A stretch of DNA of 10,088 nucleotides from an uncultured Actinomycetes bacterium (GCA_937862675.1 CALMEC010000420.1:1-10088); one strand, 5' to 3'; positions 1 through 6,192 are shown, numbered from the stretch's first letter. The notes: generated by a model not told the origin, from the letters alone. Program-made: numbers and translations.

Positions 1-945
1 GACCTCCGGGTGGTGTTCCAGTGAGAGTGTCTCAGTGACAGGAACCCGGCCGGCACGGTCGGGCGTGACGTTCGCGTTCTCGGCGAGCCGTGCGGCGAGG
101 GGGACGGTGCTCACGCCGGCGGCCCAGACGACGGTCTTGGCCGCGATCGTCTCGGGGAGGCCGTTGCGCGTGATCTGAACCCCGTTCTCGTCGGCGTCGG
201 AGACCATGGCCGATGTCAGGACCGTGACCCCGAGGTGCTCGAGGTCACGTGTCGCGCGTTCCGACTGCTTCTCGTTGAAGGCCAGGAGTATCCGGTCGGC
301 TCCCTCGACCAGGTGGACCTTCGCCTTCGCCGGATCGAACGTCGTGAACTGGTTCCGCATGGTGTCGCGCGCGATCTCGGCGATCTGTCCCGCCATCTCG
401 ACACCCGTGGGACCACCGCCGACGACGACGAAGCTCAGCCAGCGCCGGCACACCTCGGGGTCGGGCTCCGTCTCGGCGGCCTCGAACGCCAGGAGGATGC
501 GGGCGCGGATGTCGAGTGCGTCCTCCAGGTCCTTGAGGGCCGGCGCGACCGGACGCCACTCGTCGTGGCCGAAGTAGAAGTTCCGCATGCCCGCGGCGAC
601 GATGAGCGTGTCGTAGGGGACGACCGTGTCCTCGCCCGCGCCGGTGGCGCGCTGAATGGCGACCGTCCGTCCGCCCAGGTCGATGTCCTCGACCTCGCCC
701 AGAAGGACGCGGACGTTCTTCTGGCGGCGCAGGACGGCGCGAAGCGGCGTGGCCACCTCGCCGGGCGACAGCGATCCCGTCGCCACCTGGTACAGGAGCG
801 GCTGGAAGAGATGGTAGTTGCGCCGGTCGATGAGGGTGATGTCGACCGGCGCGCGGCGCAGGGCGCGCGCGGCGTGGAGGCCTCCGAATCCGCCGCCGAT
901 GATGACGACGCGGTGACGCTCGGTGCTCACCGTGTTCTCGGTCAT
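1..945 (-). CDS. ndh: Type II NADH dehydrogenase (NDH-2), 3' end cut by window edge
   Basis: The 315 visible codons encode the N-terminal part of a single-subunit, non-proton-pumping NADH:quinone oxidoreductase, a peripheral membrane flavoprotein that passes electrons from NADH to quinone. Two dinucleotide-binding motifs are visible: GGGFGG at residues 17-22 (FAD) and GGGPTGVE at 176-183 (NADH). The segment DRRNYHLFQPLLYQVATG (about 40-57) is a hallmark of the NDH-2 family, and VAAG (116-119) is the usual turn after the second FAD strand. Family members usually have about 400-450 residues, so roughly the last quarter, including the membrane-anchoring tail, lies outside the window. The ATG at 945 is the first start giving the full Rossmann fold, but the GGAGG at 965-961 is 15 bases away. 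That spacing better fits a three-codon ORF that overlaps this start (see separate entry). A GTG at codon 6 is an alternative. The family call is very secure; the start is moderately secure. Confidence 0.93.
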   Translation of the reverse strand, partial: MTENTVSTERHRVVIIGGGFGGLHAARALRRAPVDITLIDRRNYHLFQPLLYQVATGSLSPGEVATPLRAVLRRQKNVRVLLGEVEDIDLGGRTVAIQRATGAGEDTVVPYDTLIVAAGMRNFYFGHDEWRPVAPALKDLEDALDIRARILLAFEAAETEPDPEVCRRWLSFVVVGGGPTGVEMAGQIAEIARDTMRNQFTTFDPAKAKVHLVEGADRILLAFNEKQSERATRDLEHLGVTVLTSAMVSDADENGVQITRNGLPETIAAKTVVWAAGVSTVPLAARLAENANVTPDRAGRVPVTETLSLEHHPEV

Positions 946-953
946 CGGTTCAT
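942..953 (-). other. Three-codon upstream ORF overlapping the ndh start
   Basis: On the minus strand a GGAGG (965-961) is followed after exactly seven bases by ATG AAC CGA TGA (953-942), encoding Met-Asn-Arg. Its TGA overlaps the ATG of ndh in an ATGA arrangement. By spacing, the ribosome-binding site is placed for this minimal ORF rather than for ndh. If it is used, ndh would be translated by termination-reinitiation. This is a reading of spacing only, and it may be coincidence. Confidence 0.35.
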
Positions 954-1217
954 CGTATCGCCTCCGCTGCGGCCCGACGTCGCACGAGGTGAATCGTCGA
1001 TACGACGTTTATGCGACGGTGATCTCGGGGTCACCCGATGCACTGATGTGCCGGCCCGTCACGGCAGGGCGTGGAGAGGAGGGCAGGGGAGGGCGTGCCG
1101 CCGTCCGCGTCCAGGACCGGGGCGGCCCGCCCGTGGCGTGTTCCGGGGACGTCTCCGGAGACCGCGGCCCCGCGCTCCCGGGAGCCGGGTGGGGCTCACG
1201 CCACCGTGACGCGGGTT
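946..1217. other. Intergenic region upstream of ndh, no gene seen
   Basis: This stretch separates the small-protein gene from ndh, and all frames across it look like GC-rich shadows. It must hold the ndh promoter unless ndh is read through from upstream, but I see no convincing -35/-10 pair. Two dyads lie within 60 bases of the ndh start: cgtcg-ata-cgacg at 995-1007, and tcgtatcg at 953-960 matched in inverse by cgatacga at 998-1005. A weaker dyad, ggtga-N8-tcacc, is at 1018-1035. Any of these could be an operator; none matches a site I can name. Confidence 0.4.
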
Positions 1218-1253
1218 CCTGCGGGGCCGGCACGGTCGTGCCGGCCCCGCAGG
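1218..1253 (-). terminator. Perfect 16-bp hairpin after the sulfide oxidoreductase/small-protein pair
   Basis: Arms 1218-1233 and 1238-1253 are perfect reverse complements around a 4-base loop (ggtc). On the minus strand the hairpin begins eight bases after the stop codon of the 59-residue gene. There is no T-tract on either side, which is common for terminators in high-GC actinobacteria. It would close the 2902-1261 transcription unit and separate it from ndh. Confidence 0.6.
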
Positions 1254-1260
1254 GGCGGGA

Positions 1261-1440
1261 TCAGCCCCCGTTGTCCGCCGGATCCGCTCGTGCGGTGCGT
1301 CGCAGCACGCGCAGGATCCGCAGGTTGAACCCGATGAACCGGACGGACTGGCGTACCAGTCCCCGCCGGTGACGAAGGGTGCGCCGCGTCGGAAGCGGTG
1401 CATGCGACGTGTCGAGGTATGGCATGTCGGTCATGGTCAT
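1261..1440 (-). CDS. Small basic protein of unknown function, cotranscribed with the SQR gene
   Basis: This is a 59-residue ORF starting at ATG 1440, four bases after the stop codon of the sulfide:quinone oxidoreductase-like gene. It has a GGAG (1451-1448) seven bases before the start, and the terminator-like hairpin follows its stop by eight bases. The position, ribosome-binding site and hairpin together argue for a real gene. The product begins MTMTDMPYLDTSHAPLPTRR. It continues with an Arg-rich stretch and an amphipathic segment, VRFIGFNLRILRVLRR (about residues 33-48), and ends in a short acidic/Gly tail. It has no cysteine and no signal peptide. The basic amphipathic segment could lie on the inner membrane surface or bind the flavoprotein, but that is inference. 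I do not recognise a named family. ATGs at codons 3 and 6 are alternative starts. Confidence 0.62.
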   Translation of the reverse strand: MTMTDMPYLDTSHAPLPTRRTLRHRRGLVRQSVRFIGFNLRILRVLRRTARADPADNGG

Positions 1441-1444
1441 GTGA

Positions 1445-2902
1445 TCACTCCGGGATGAACTGCCAGCCGAGCCGGCCCTTTGCCTTGTAGAGGAACAGGT
1501 GGTGGAGCATCAGCTTCACCCAGTGGCCGAAGAGCCCGATGTCTCCGGACGTGGTGTCGAGGTTGCGGCCCGTCGGATACCGGGAGAAGTCCGGGACGAC
1601 GGGGTCCATTGTCATGGCGGCGGCGGATCCCCGGCGCAGCCCGTTGCCGGCGGACGCCACGCACGCGGCCCCCAGGTCGGCCATGGAGGCCTCGTGCGGC
1701 TTCGCGTCGACGCGTCCTCGCAGTCGGTCGGCGATGGTCATGGCGACGGCCTTGCCCATCGCGCCCGACGGCATCCCCGTCCGCGGGGGAGACGGGGCGA
1801 TGACGGTGCCGTTGGGGCTGGTGCGGGGGCGGGAGATCTGGTGGGGCGGAGCGAATGCGATCCCGACGGCGAAGACGGTGTCGCGGCCCTTGGCCATGTA
1901 CGTCTTCGGCCAGTCGTCGGCCGTCCACTCTTCATACGGTTTGGGCGTGTAGTCGGCGTCGACGCGCATGAAACCGTTCGGCGCGAACATCTGATCGGTG
2001 ATCTCCTCGCCCTCCCGGTCATACGCCTTGAGCGGGACCCCGCCGAACGGGGGCAGCAGCATGCCGTAGTCGAATGCGAGGGAGTGGGTCTGGCCGTCGA
2101 GGGTCTCGAAGTGCACCACGCCGGGTTCGACACGGTTGACGTGGGCGCCGACGATCGCCTTGACGTCGCGCTCGCGGAAGAGCGACTCCGCCCAGAGCCG
2201 GCTGGTGGTCTCGAAGCCGTTCTCCTCGAACGTCATCCCCCCGACGCCGAAGTCACCCAGGTCGGCCTCGTTCGTCAGGTAGACGAGGGTGGCGAGTTCG
2301 CGGACACCCGCCTCGCGGAGCTCGTGGTCGACGTTGAACACGTACTCGAACGCGGCGCCCTCGCAGGTGCACGTGCCGTGGCCCATGCCGACCACCAGCG
2401 TCTGCGGCGTGCCGGACCGGAGCCGGTCGATCGTCGCGGCCAGTTGCCCGGCTGCGTGCGTCGCGTGGTCGGCCGTGCAGACGGATGCCGTGTGGCCGTC
2501 GGGGCCGAGGCCCTCCGTCATCTGGAACTTCAGCTGCGGACCGGTGGCGTTGATGAGGTAGTCGTAGCGGAGCCGGGTGGTCGTTCCCACACGGGCGGGA
2601 TCTGTGTACTCGATGTCGACCGCTCCGCGGGCGTCATCCCGGTCGCCGTCCGGGCGTATCGCGACGGCCTTCGCCTGGTGGTAGCGGATCCCCTTCCGCG
2701 CATAGACCGGTTCGAGGGGGAACACGACGTCGCTTTTGTCCATCCGGCCGACCCCGACCCAGATGTTGGACGGGATCCAGTTCCAGTGGGAGTTGGGGGT
2801 CACGACCGTCACGGTGTGTCCCGTCCGTTTGAGCAGTCTGCTCAGGTGGAGGGCCGCGGTGTGTCCGGAGACCCCGCCGCCGAGTACCACGATGTCCGCC
2901 AT
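1445..2902 (-). CDS. sqr: Sulfide:quinone oxidoreductase-type FAD flavoprotein
   Basis: This complete 485-residue protein belongs to the pyridine nucleotide-disulfide oxidoreductase-like superfamily and resembles sulfide:quinone oxidoreductases, which oxidise sulfide to sulfane sulfur or persulfide and reduce membrane quinone. Visible features are GGGVSG (8-13) for FAD, NATGPQLKF (118-126), VCTADHA (141-147), GTCTCEGAAFEY (176-187), a second Rossmann-like region (about 200-260), FAVGIAF (344-350), and DLGAACVASAG (409-419). Cys142, Cys178/Cys180 and Cys414 fall where the three family cysteines are expected; two of these normally carry the sulfur bridge. The CTC pair gives one extra cysteine. 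The C-terminal VKLMLHHLFLYKAKGRLGW (462-480) looks like the amphipathic membrane anchor. At 485 residues it is longer than the usual 400-440. The ATG at 2902 has AAAGGA upstream at good spacing. A substrate other than sulfide is possible, since the superfamily has diverged members. The small-protein gene follows directly. Confidence 0.82.
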   Translation of the reverse strand: MADIVVLGGGVSGHTAALHLSRLLKRTGHTVTVVTPNSHWNWIPSNIWVGVGRMDKSDVVFPLEPVYARKGIRYHQAKAVAIRPDGDRDDARGAVDIEYTDPARVGTTTRLRYDYLINATGPQLKFQMTEGLGPDGHTASVCTADHATHAAGQLAATIDRLRSGTPQTLVVGMGHGTCTCEGAAFEYVFNVDHELREAGVRELATLVYLTNEADLGDFGVGGMTFEENGFETTSRLWAESLFRERDVKAIVGAHVNRVEPGVVHFETLDGQTHSLAFDYGMLLPPFGGVPLKAYDREGEEITDQMFAPNGFMRVDADYTPKPYEEWTADDWPKTYMAKGRDTVFAVGIAFAPPHQISRPRTSPNGTVIAPSPPRTGMPSGAMGKAVAMTIADRLRGRVDAKPHEASMADLGAACVASAGNGLRRGSAAAMTMDPVVPDFSRYPTGRNLDTTSGDIGLFGHWVKLMLHHLFLYKAKGRLGWQFIPE

Positions 2903-2925
2903 CTCCGTGTCCTTTCACTCGGAGA

Positions 2926-2943
2926 GATACCCATGGGGGTATC
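2926..2943. promoter_or_regulatory. Candidate CsoR/CstR-family operator upstream of SQR gene
   Basis: A perfect dyad, GATACCC-ATGG-GGGTATC, lies 23 bases before the SQR start codon. ATACCC...GGGTAT dyads with a short GC-rich centre are the known pattern for CsoR-family repressors, which include copper-sensing CsoR and persulfide-sensing CstR. CstR is known to control sulfide:quinone oxidoreductase genes in some bacteria. Here the site overlaps the likely -10 element, as expected for a repressor. No CsoR-like gene is present in the window, so the regulator would be encoded elsewhere. The dyad is seen directly; the regulator assignment is inferred. Confidence 0.6.
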
Positions 2944-2946
2944 ATA
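2941..2946 (-). promoter_or_regulatory. Putative -10 element (TATGAT) for the SQR gene
   Basis: TATGAT on the minus strand is five of six matches to the housekeeping -10 consensus and stands out in this GC-rich context. It would give a leader of about 30 bases. No good -35 is seen at 15-19 bases, which fits an activator-dependent or weak promoter. It overlaps the dyad operator by three bases. Confidence 0.4.
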
Positions 2947-3189
2947 GCGCCTGGGTGGTGACGGCGTGCGTGGTCGGGCGTGGATCACCGGCCATCGCCC
3001 CGCCGGACATGCGTACCGACCGGTGTCGTGATCGCAGGCCGTCGGGACGAGCCCGGCTGCGCGGTTCGTCGGCCGGACGCGAGTCGTCGACCGGTCAGGG
3101 CCCGGGATGAGGACGCCGGAGCGCCGGAACGGTCAGATCCCGGCCGACGGCTCGATCTCGTCGAGTGGTGGCATGACCCCGGCGCTCGG
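2947..3189. other. Intergenic region between CBS gene and SQR gene, no gene seen
   Basis: Apart from the operator/-10 near 2926-2946 and the hairpin at 3190-3230, I see nothing supportable here. Reading frames crossing it (for example plus 2980-3276 and minus 2985-3548) overlap the CBS gene in another frame and have Arg/Gly/Pro-rich shadow composition. Confidence 0.4.
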
Positions 3190-3230
3190 CCCCGGGCCTC
3201 CTCCGGAGGGGCGGGCGCGCCGGCCCGGGG
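3190..3230 (-). terminator. Hairpin after CBS-domain gene
   Basis: Arms ccccgggcc (3190-3198) and ggcccgggg (3222-3230) pair perfectly over 9 bp, with a 23-base loop that itself contains the palindrome cctccggagg (3200-3209). On the minus strand the hairpin starts three bases after the CBS gene stop. There is no T-tract. It is a plausible factor-independent or structure-assisted terminator, but GC-rich DNA makes chance stems common. Confidence 0.4.
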
Positions 3231-3232
3231 GA

Positions 3233-3670
3233 TCAGGCGGCGCGGTCCTCGGCCAGGGAGAGTCCGAGCACCTTGATGATGTCGCGCATCGAGACGATGC
3301 CGACCAGGGTGCCCTCCTCGAACACCGCCACGTGGCGGATGTGGTGGCGCATCATGCGGTCGGCGGCCTTCCCGATGGGCCAGCTGGGGGCGGCCGAGAT
3401 CACCTGACTGAACATGTAGTCGGAGACGCGGGCCTCGTTCGGGTCGCCGCCCTCCGCCAGGCAGCGCAGGATGTCGCGTTCCGTGACGATGCCGGGACCG
3501 GGGAGCGCCTGGTCGATGACCATCGCGGCACCGGTCTTGTACTTGCACATCGTGACGGCGGCCTGACGCAGCGTGGTATCGGCACCGACGACGGCTCGGA
3601 CCGGGGACATGACTTCGGAGACAGGAACGGGCATGTGCGGAACACTACATGAACTCGTGCGGATTGTCAC
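3233..3670 (-). CDS. Two-CBS-domain protein
   Basis: This 145-residue protein consists almost entirely of a tandem CBS (Bateman) module. The first domain spans about 17-72 (VSEVMSPVRAVVGADTTLRQA to GIVTERDILRC) and the second about 82-138 (VSDYMFSQVISAAPSWPIG to GIVSMRDIIKVLG). Such stand-alone modules are cytoplasmic and typically bind adenine nucleotides (ATP, AMP, SAM, NAD) to sense energy or redox state; the ligand and partner here cannot be told. The TERD and SMRD turns are the usual C-terminal helix starts where ribose/phosphate contacts occur. The start is GTG 3670, chosen because AAGGA lies eight bases upstream. An ATG at codon 13 (3634) is closer to the domain but has no ribosome-binding site. 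It lies upstream of, and on the same strand as, the SQR gene, but a hairpin and about 330 bases separate them, so cotranscription is doubtful. Confidence 0.88.
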   Translation of the reverse strand: MTIRTSSCSVPHMPVPVSEVMSPVRAVVGADTTLRQAAVTMCKYKTGAAMVIDQALPGPGIVTERDILRCLAEGGDPNEARVSDYMFSQVISAAPSWPIGKAADRMMRHHIRHVAVFEEGTLVGIVSMRDIIKVLGLSLAEDRAA

Positions 3671-3989
3671 GTTAGTGATCCTTCGTCACAAGTCCGCAAC
3701 CCCGGGCGTTTGCGGCCGGAGCCGACTCCTGGGCGTGCGCGAACGCTGCATGGAGGGGCGTCCAGGGCAAACCTCTTTGCATCAGAACGCACAAGATGGT
3801 GTCGTGGCGCTCACGCGGATGACGACGGACCCGGCCCGTGGGTGACCGAAGGCACGCCGCCTGACGGGCCCCGTCGGCCGTCGTCGCGGCGGATCGATGG
3901 CGCCGGGGGAGCGGCACCGGACCGATGCCGTCCGTCGGGCGGGGACCGAGGAGGTCGCGTCAGGAGGGTGCGTCCCGTCCGCGGTCCGG
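3671..3989. other. Divergent intergenic region, upstream half, no gene seen
   Basis: This is the space between the divergently transcribed CBS gene (minus) and pstS (plus). It must contain the CBS promoter. One dyad, ccgcaa-N10-ttgcgg with a central cccggg, lies at 3694-3715, 24 bases before the CBS start codon, and could be an operator. Frames through the rest are compositionally shadow-like, and I see no RNA gene. Confidence 0.4.
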
Positions 3990-4022
3990 GTTCACCAGGC
4001 CGTCACCGGCTCGCTACAACCT
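3990..4022 (+). promoter_or_regulatory. Candidate Pho box (11-bp direct repeats) for the pst operon
   Basis: Consecutive 11-base units read GTTCACCAGGC (3990-4000), CGTCACCGGCT (4001-4011) and, more weakly, CGCTACAACCT (4012-4022). The first two match the GTTCACC-N4 direct-repeat pattern known for actinobacterial PhoP/RegX3-type response regulators. The site is 70-90 bases before the pstS start. TACAAC at 4015-4020 could serve as the -10. This is exactly where phosphate-starvation control of pst genes would be expected; the regulator itself is not in the window. Confidence 0.6.
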
Positions 4023-4031
4023 GGTCGCTCA

Positions 4032-4053
4032 ATGTCAGCAAACCGCCTGACAT
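4032..4053. repeat. 22-bp inverted repeat in the pstS leader
   Basis: ATGTCAG (4032-4038) and CTGACAT (4047-4053) are perfect 7-bp arms around an 8-base spacer. It lies between the Pho box and the pstS ribosome-binding site, so it could be a protein-binding dyad or a small hairpin in the leader RNA. Its function is not assigned. Confidence 0.45.
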
Positions 4054-4080
4054 GCTCGCCGCACTTCACTGGAAAAGGGG

Positions 4081-5187
4081 ATGAGTGTGAAACGATCTCG
4101 ATGGCTTGTTGTGGGTGCGTGCGCGGTCGCCGTGGGTGCGGTCGTCTCCGGCTGTGGTTCGAGCGACAGCTCGTCGACCTCGGCCGATTCGACGGTTCCC
4201 AAGTCGAGCGGCACGATCAACGGCGCAGGGGCCACGTTCCCGCAGCCCGTCTACCAGGAGTGGGCCGCGCGCCTCAAGGACGCCTCCGGCCTGACGGTCA
4301 ACTACCAGGGCATCGGCTCCGGCGGTGGCATCCCGCAGTTCACCGCCAAGACGGTCGACTTCGGTGCGACCGACTCGCCGATGAAGGACGAGGAGGTCAC
4401 GGCCGCGCAGAAGGTCGGAGAGCCCGTCCACATCCCGACCGTGTTCGGCGCGGTGACCGTCTCGTACAACGTCGACGGCGTCGACACCGGTCTCAAGCTC
4501 GACGGCGCGACCGTCGCGGACATCTTCCTCGGCAAGGTCAAGAAGTGGAACGATCCGGCGATCGCCGGCCAGAACTCCGGCGTGACGCTGCCGGACGCCG
4601 GGATCACCGTCTGCCACCGCTCGGACGAGTCGGGCACGACGAAGCTGTTCACGACCTTCCTGGCCGACTACTCGACAGAGTGGGACAAGAAGGTCGGCGC
4701 CGACAAGGCCGTCCAGTGGCCCACCGGTACGGGCGCCAAGGGCAACGACGGCGTCGCGGCCTGTGTCAAGCAGAACGCCGGCGCCATCGGTTACGTCGAG
4801 CAGGCCTACGCGCTGCAGAACGACTTCACCACGGCCGACGTCAAGAACAAGGCCGGCAACTACATCGCGCCGACCCTCGACTCGACCTCCGCGGCGGGTG
4901 ACGGACTGACGCTGCCGGACGATCTGCGGTTCCTCGCCATCAACGCCCCCGGCGACAAGGCGTACCCGATCGCGTCGGCCACCTTCCTTCTCGTCTGGCA
5001 GGACATGTGCAAGGCCGGGCTCAGCGAGTCGAAGGCCAAGGACGTCAAGATCTGGCTGGACTACGCACTCGGCGAGGGGCAGTCGGTCGCTCCCGAGCTC
5101 GAGTACGCACCTCTCCCGACCGCCGTGCTCGACGCGGCGAAGGCGAAGGTGACCGGTCTGCAGTGCAACGGAGCGGCGCTCTCCTAG
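4081..5187 (+). CDS. pstS: Phosphate ABC transporter substrate-binding lipoprotein PstS
   Basis: This 368-residue extracellular lipoprotein captures inorganic phosphate and hands it to the PstCA channel. It has a basic n-region (KRSR), a hydrophobic core (about 9-22) and a lipobox VSGC with the lipidated Cys25, then a Ser/Thr-rich linker (26-46). The phosphate-contact segments of the family are all present: GAGATFPQP (48-56), GIGSGGGI (77-84), DFGATDSPM (93-101) with Asp98, and HRSDESGTT (179-187) with Arg180, Ser184, Gly185 and Thr186. AGAIGYVEQAYA (233-244) is also typical. Cysteines 178, 228, 310 and 362 could form disulfides in the secreted protein. The AAGGGG ribosome-binding site (4075-4080) abuts the ATG at 4081, whereas the in-frame GTG at 4087 has ideal six-base spacing and still gives a normal signal peptide. 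GTG 4087 may be the true start. It is the first gene of the pst operon, under the Pho box. Confidence 0.96.
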   Translation: MSVKRSRWLVVGACAVAVGAVVSGCGSSDSSSTSADSTVPKSSGTINGAGATFPQPVYQEWAARLKDASGLTVNYQGIGSGGGIPQFTAKTVDFGATDSPMKDEEVTAAQKVGEPVHIPTVFGAVTVSYNVDGVDTGLKLDGATVADIFLGKVKKWNDPAIAGQNSGVTLPDAGITVCHRSDESGTTKLFTTFLADYSTEWDKKVGADKAVQWPTGTGAKGNDGVAACVKQNAGAIGYVEQAYALQNDFTTADVKNKAGNYIAPTLDSTSAAGDGLTLPDDLRFLAINAPGDKAYPIASATFLLVWQDMCKAGLSESKAKDVKIWLDYALGEGQSVAPELEYAPLPTAVLDAAKAKVTGLQCNGAALS

Positions 5188-5199
5188 GCGCATCTCTGA

Positions 5200-6192
5200 A
5201 TGACGACTGAAACAGCAACATCACGACGGGGCGGACGGCAGATCTTCGGCCGGGCCGCCCCATCGCGGGTTCCGGACCGCGTCCTCAAATGGGGGCTGAC
5301 CACGCTCGCGGCCTTCATCCTGGTCCTGATCGCGTTCTTCTTCGTCCGCCTCTACGTCGAGGCACAACCGGCGTTCGACACCTTCGGTCACCTCGGCTTC
5401 GTCACCGGCAACGAGTGGAACGTGTCGCAGGACACGTACGGTGCGTGGCCGCTCATCGTCGGAACGCTCATCACCTCGGCGGTGGCGCTCGTCATCGGGA
5501 TCCCCGTCGCGGTCGCGGTCGCGGTCTTCCTCACGGAGCTCTGCCCCCGGCGGCTCCGCGGTCTGCTGGGCACGCTGGTCGAGCTCCTGGCCGCCGTCCC
5601 CTCGGTGGTCTACGGCCTCTGGGGCGTCTTCGTCCTGATCCCCCGCCTGAAGCCCGTGACACAGTGGTTCTCGGACACCTTCTCGTTCCTCCCGTTCATC
5701 GGCGGTGAGGTGGCGGGTCCCAACTACTTCAACGGTGGCCTCATCCTGGCCATCATGATCGTCCCGATCGTCTCCGCGATCTCGCGTGAGGTCATGGCCA
5801 CCGTGCCGGCGGAGAACAAGGAGGCCGCACTCGCTCTGGGTGCGACCCGATGGGAGATGATCCGCACCGCGGTCCTGCCCTACTCCCGCGCCGGGATCGC
5901 CGGTGCCGCCATGCTGGGACTGGGCCGTGCGATCGGTGAGACGATCGCCGTGACCCTCGTGATCGGCAATGCGCCGCAGATCGGCAGCAGCCTCTTCGAC
6001 CAGGGCTACACACTGGCTGCGGTGATCGCCAACGAGTTCGGGGAGGCCGCGTCCGACCCGATCCACCGCGCCGCGCTCATCGCCGCGGGACTCGTGCTGT
6101 TCGTCCTGACACTGCTGGTGAACATGGTCGCCCGGTTCTACGTCGTGCGTGCGGAGCGCAGTCAGCGCATCGGGCGAGGGGAGCGGGCATGA
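5200..6192 (+). CDS. pstC: Phosphate ABC transporter permease PstC
   Basis: This 330-residue inner-membrane permease forms half of the phosphate channel with PstA. About six hydrophobic segments are visible (roughly 30-50, 84-112, 122-147, 178-198, 232-256, 290-314). The cytoplasmic EAA loop that docks on PstB is ENKEAALALGATRWEMIRTA (205-224). ELLAAVPSVVYGLWG (128-142) and the GRAIGETIA stretch (242-250) are family signatures. It starts 12 bases after the pstS stop. I see no good Shine-Dalgarno sequence before the ATG at 5200, so it may depend on translation from pstS. Its stop codon overlaps the pstA start. Confidence 0.96.
   Translation: MTTETATSRRGGRQIFGRAAPSRVPDRVLKWGLTTLAAFILVLIAFFFVRLYVEAQPAFDTFGHLGFVTGNEWNVSQDTYGAWPLIVGTLITSAVALVIGIPVAVAVAVFLTELCPRRLRGLLGTLVELLAAVPSVVYGLWGVFVLIPRLKPVTQWFSDTFSFLPFIGGEVAGPNYFNGGLILAIMIVPIVSAISREVMATVPAENKEAALALGATRWEMIRTAVLPYSRAGIAGAAMLGLGRAIGETIAVTLVIGNAPQIGSSLFDQGYTLAAVIANEFGEAASDPIHRAALIAAGLVLFVLTLLVNMVARFYVVRAERSQRIGRGERA

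Noticed and set aside
235..1209. Long plus-strand ORF opposite ndh
   Set aside because: Antisense shadow of the NDH-2 gene. It has Arg/Asp/Val-rich, low-complexity composition with no recognisable domain, and the minus-strand frame has clear NDH-2 motifs.
1499..2947. 482-codon plus-strand ORF opposite the SQR-type gene
   Set aside because: Antisense shadow produced by GC-rich codons; no domain signature, while the minus strand shows FAD motifs and family cysteines.
3107..3652. Plus-strand ORF opposite the CBS gene
   Set aside because: Antisense shadow; the minus strand encodes two clear CBS domains.
3671..4080. A hidden small gene in the 410-bp divergent region
   Set aside because: Candidate frames lack good ribosome-binding sites and have Arg/Pro/Gly-rich shadow composition; the region is better explained as divergent promoter DNA.
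3897..4901. 334-codon plus-strand ORF overlapping pstS in another frame
   Set aside because: Arg/Gly-rich out-of-frame reading of pstS. The pstS frame has a lipobox and phosphate-binding motifs.
4066..5193. 375-codon minus-strand ORF opposite pstS
   Set aside because: Antisense shadow of pstS with biased Arg/Val/Asp composition.
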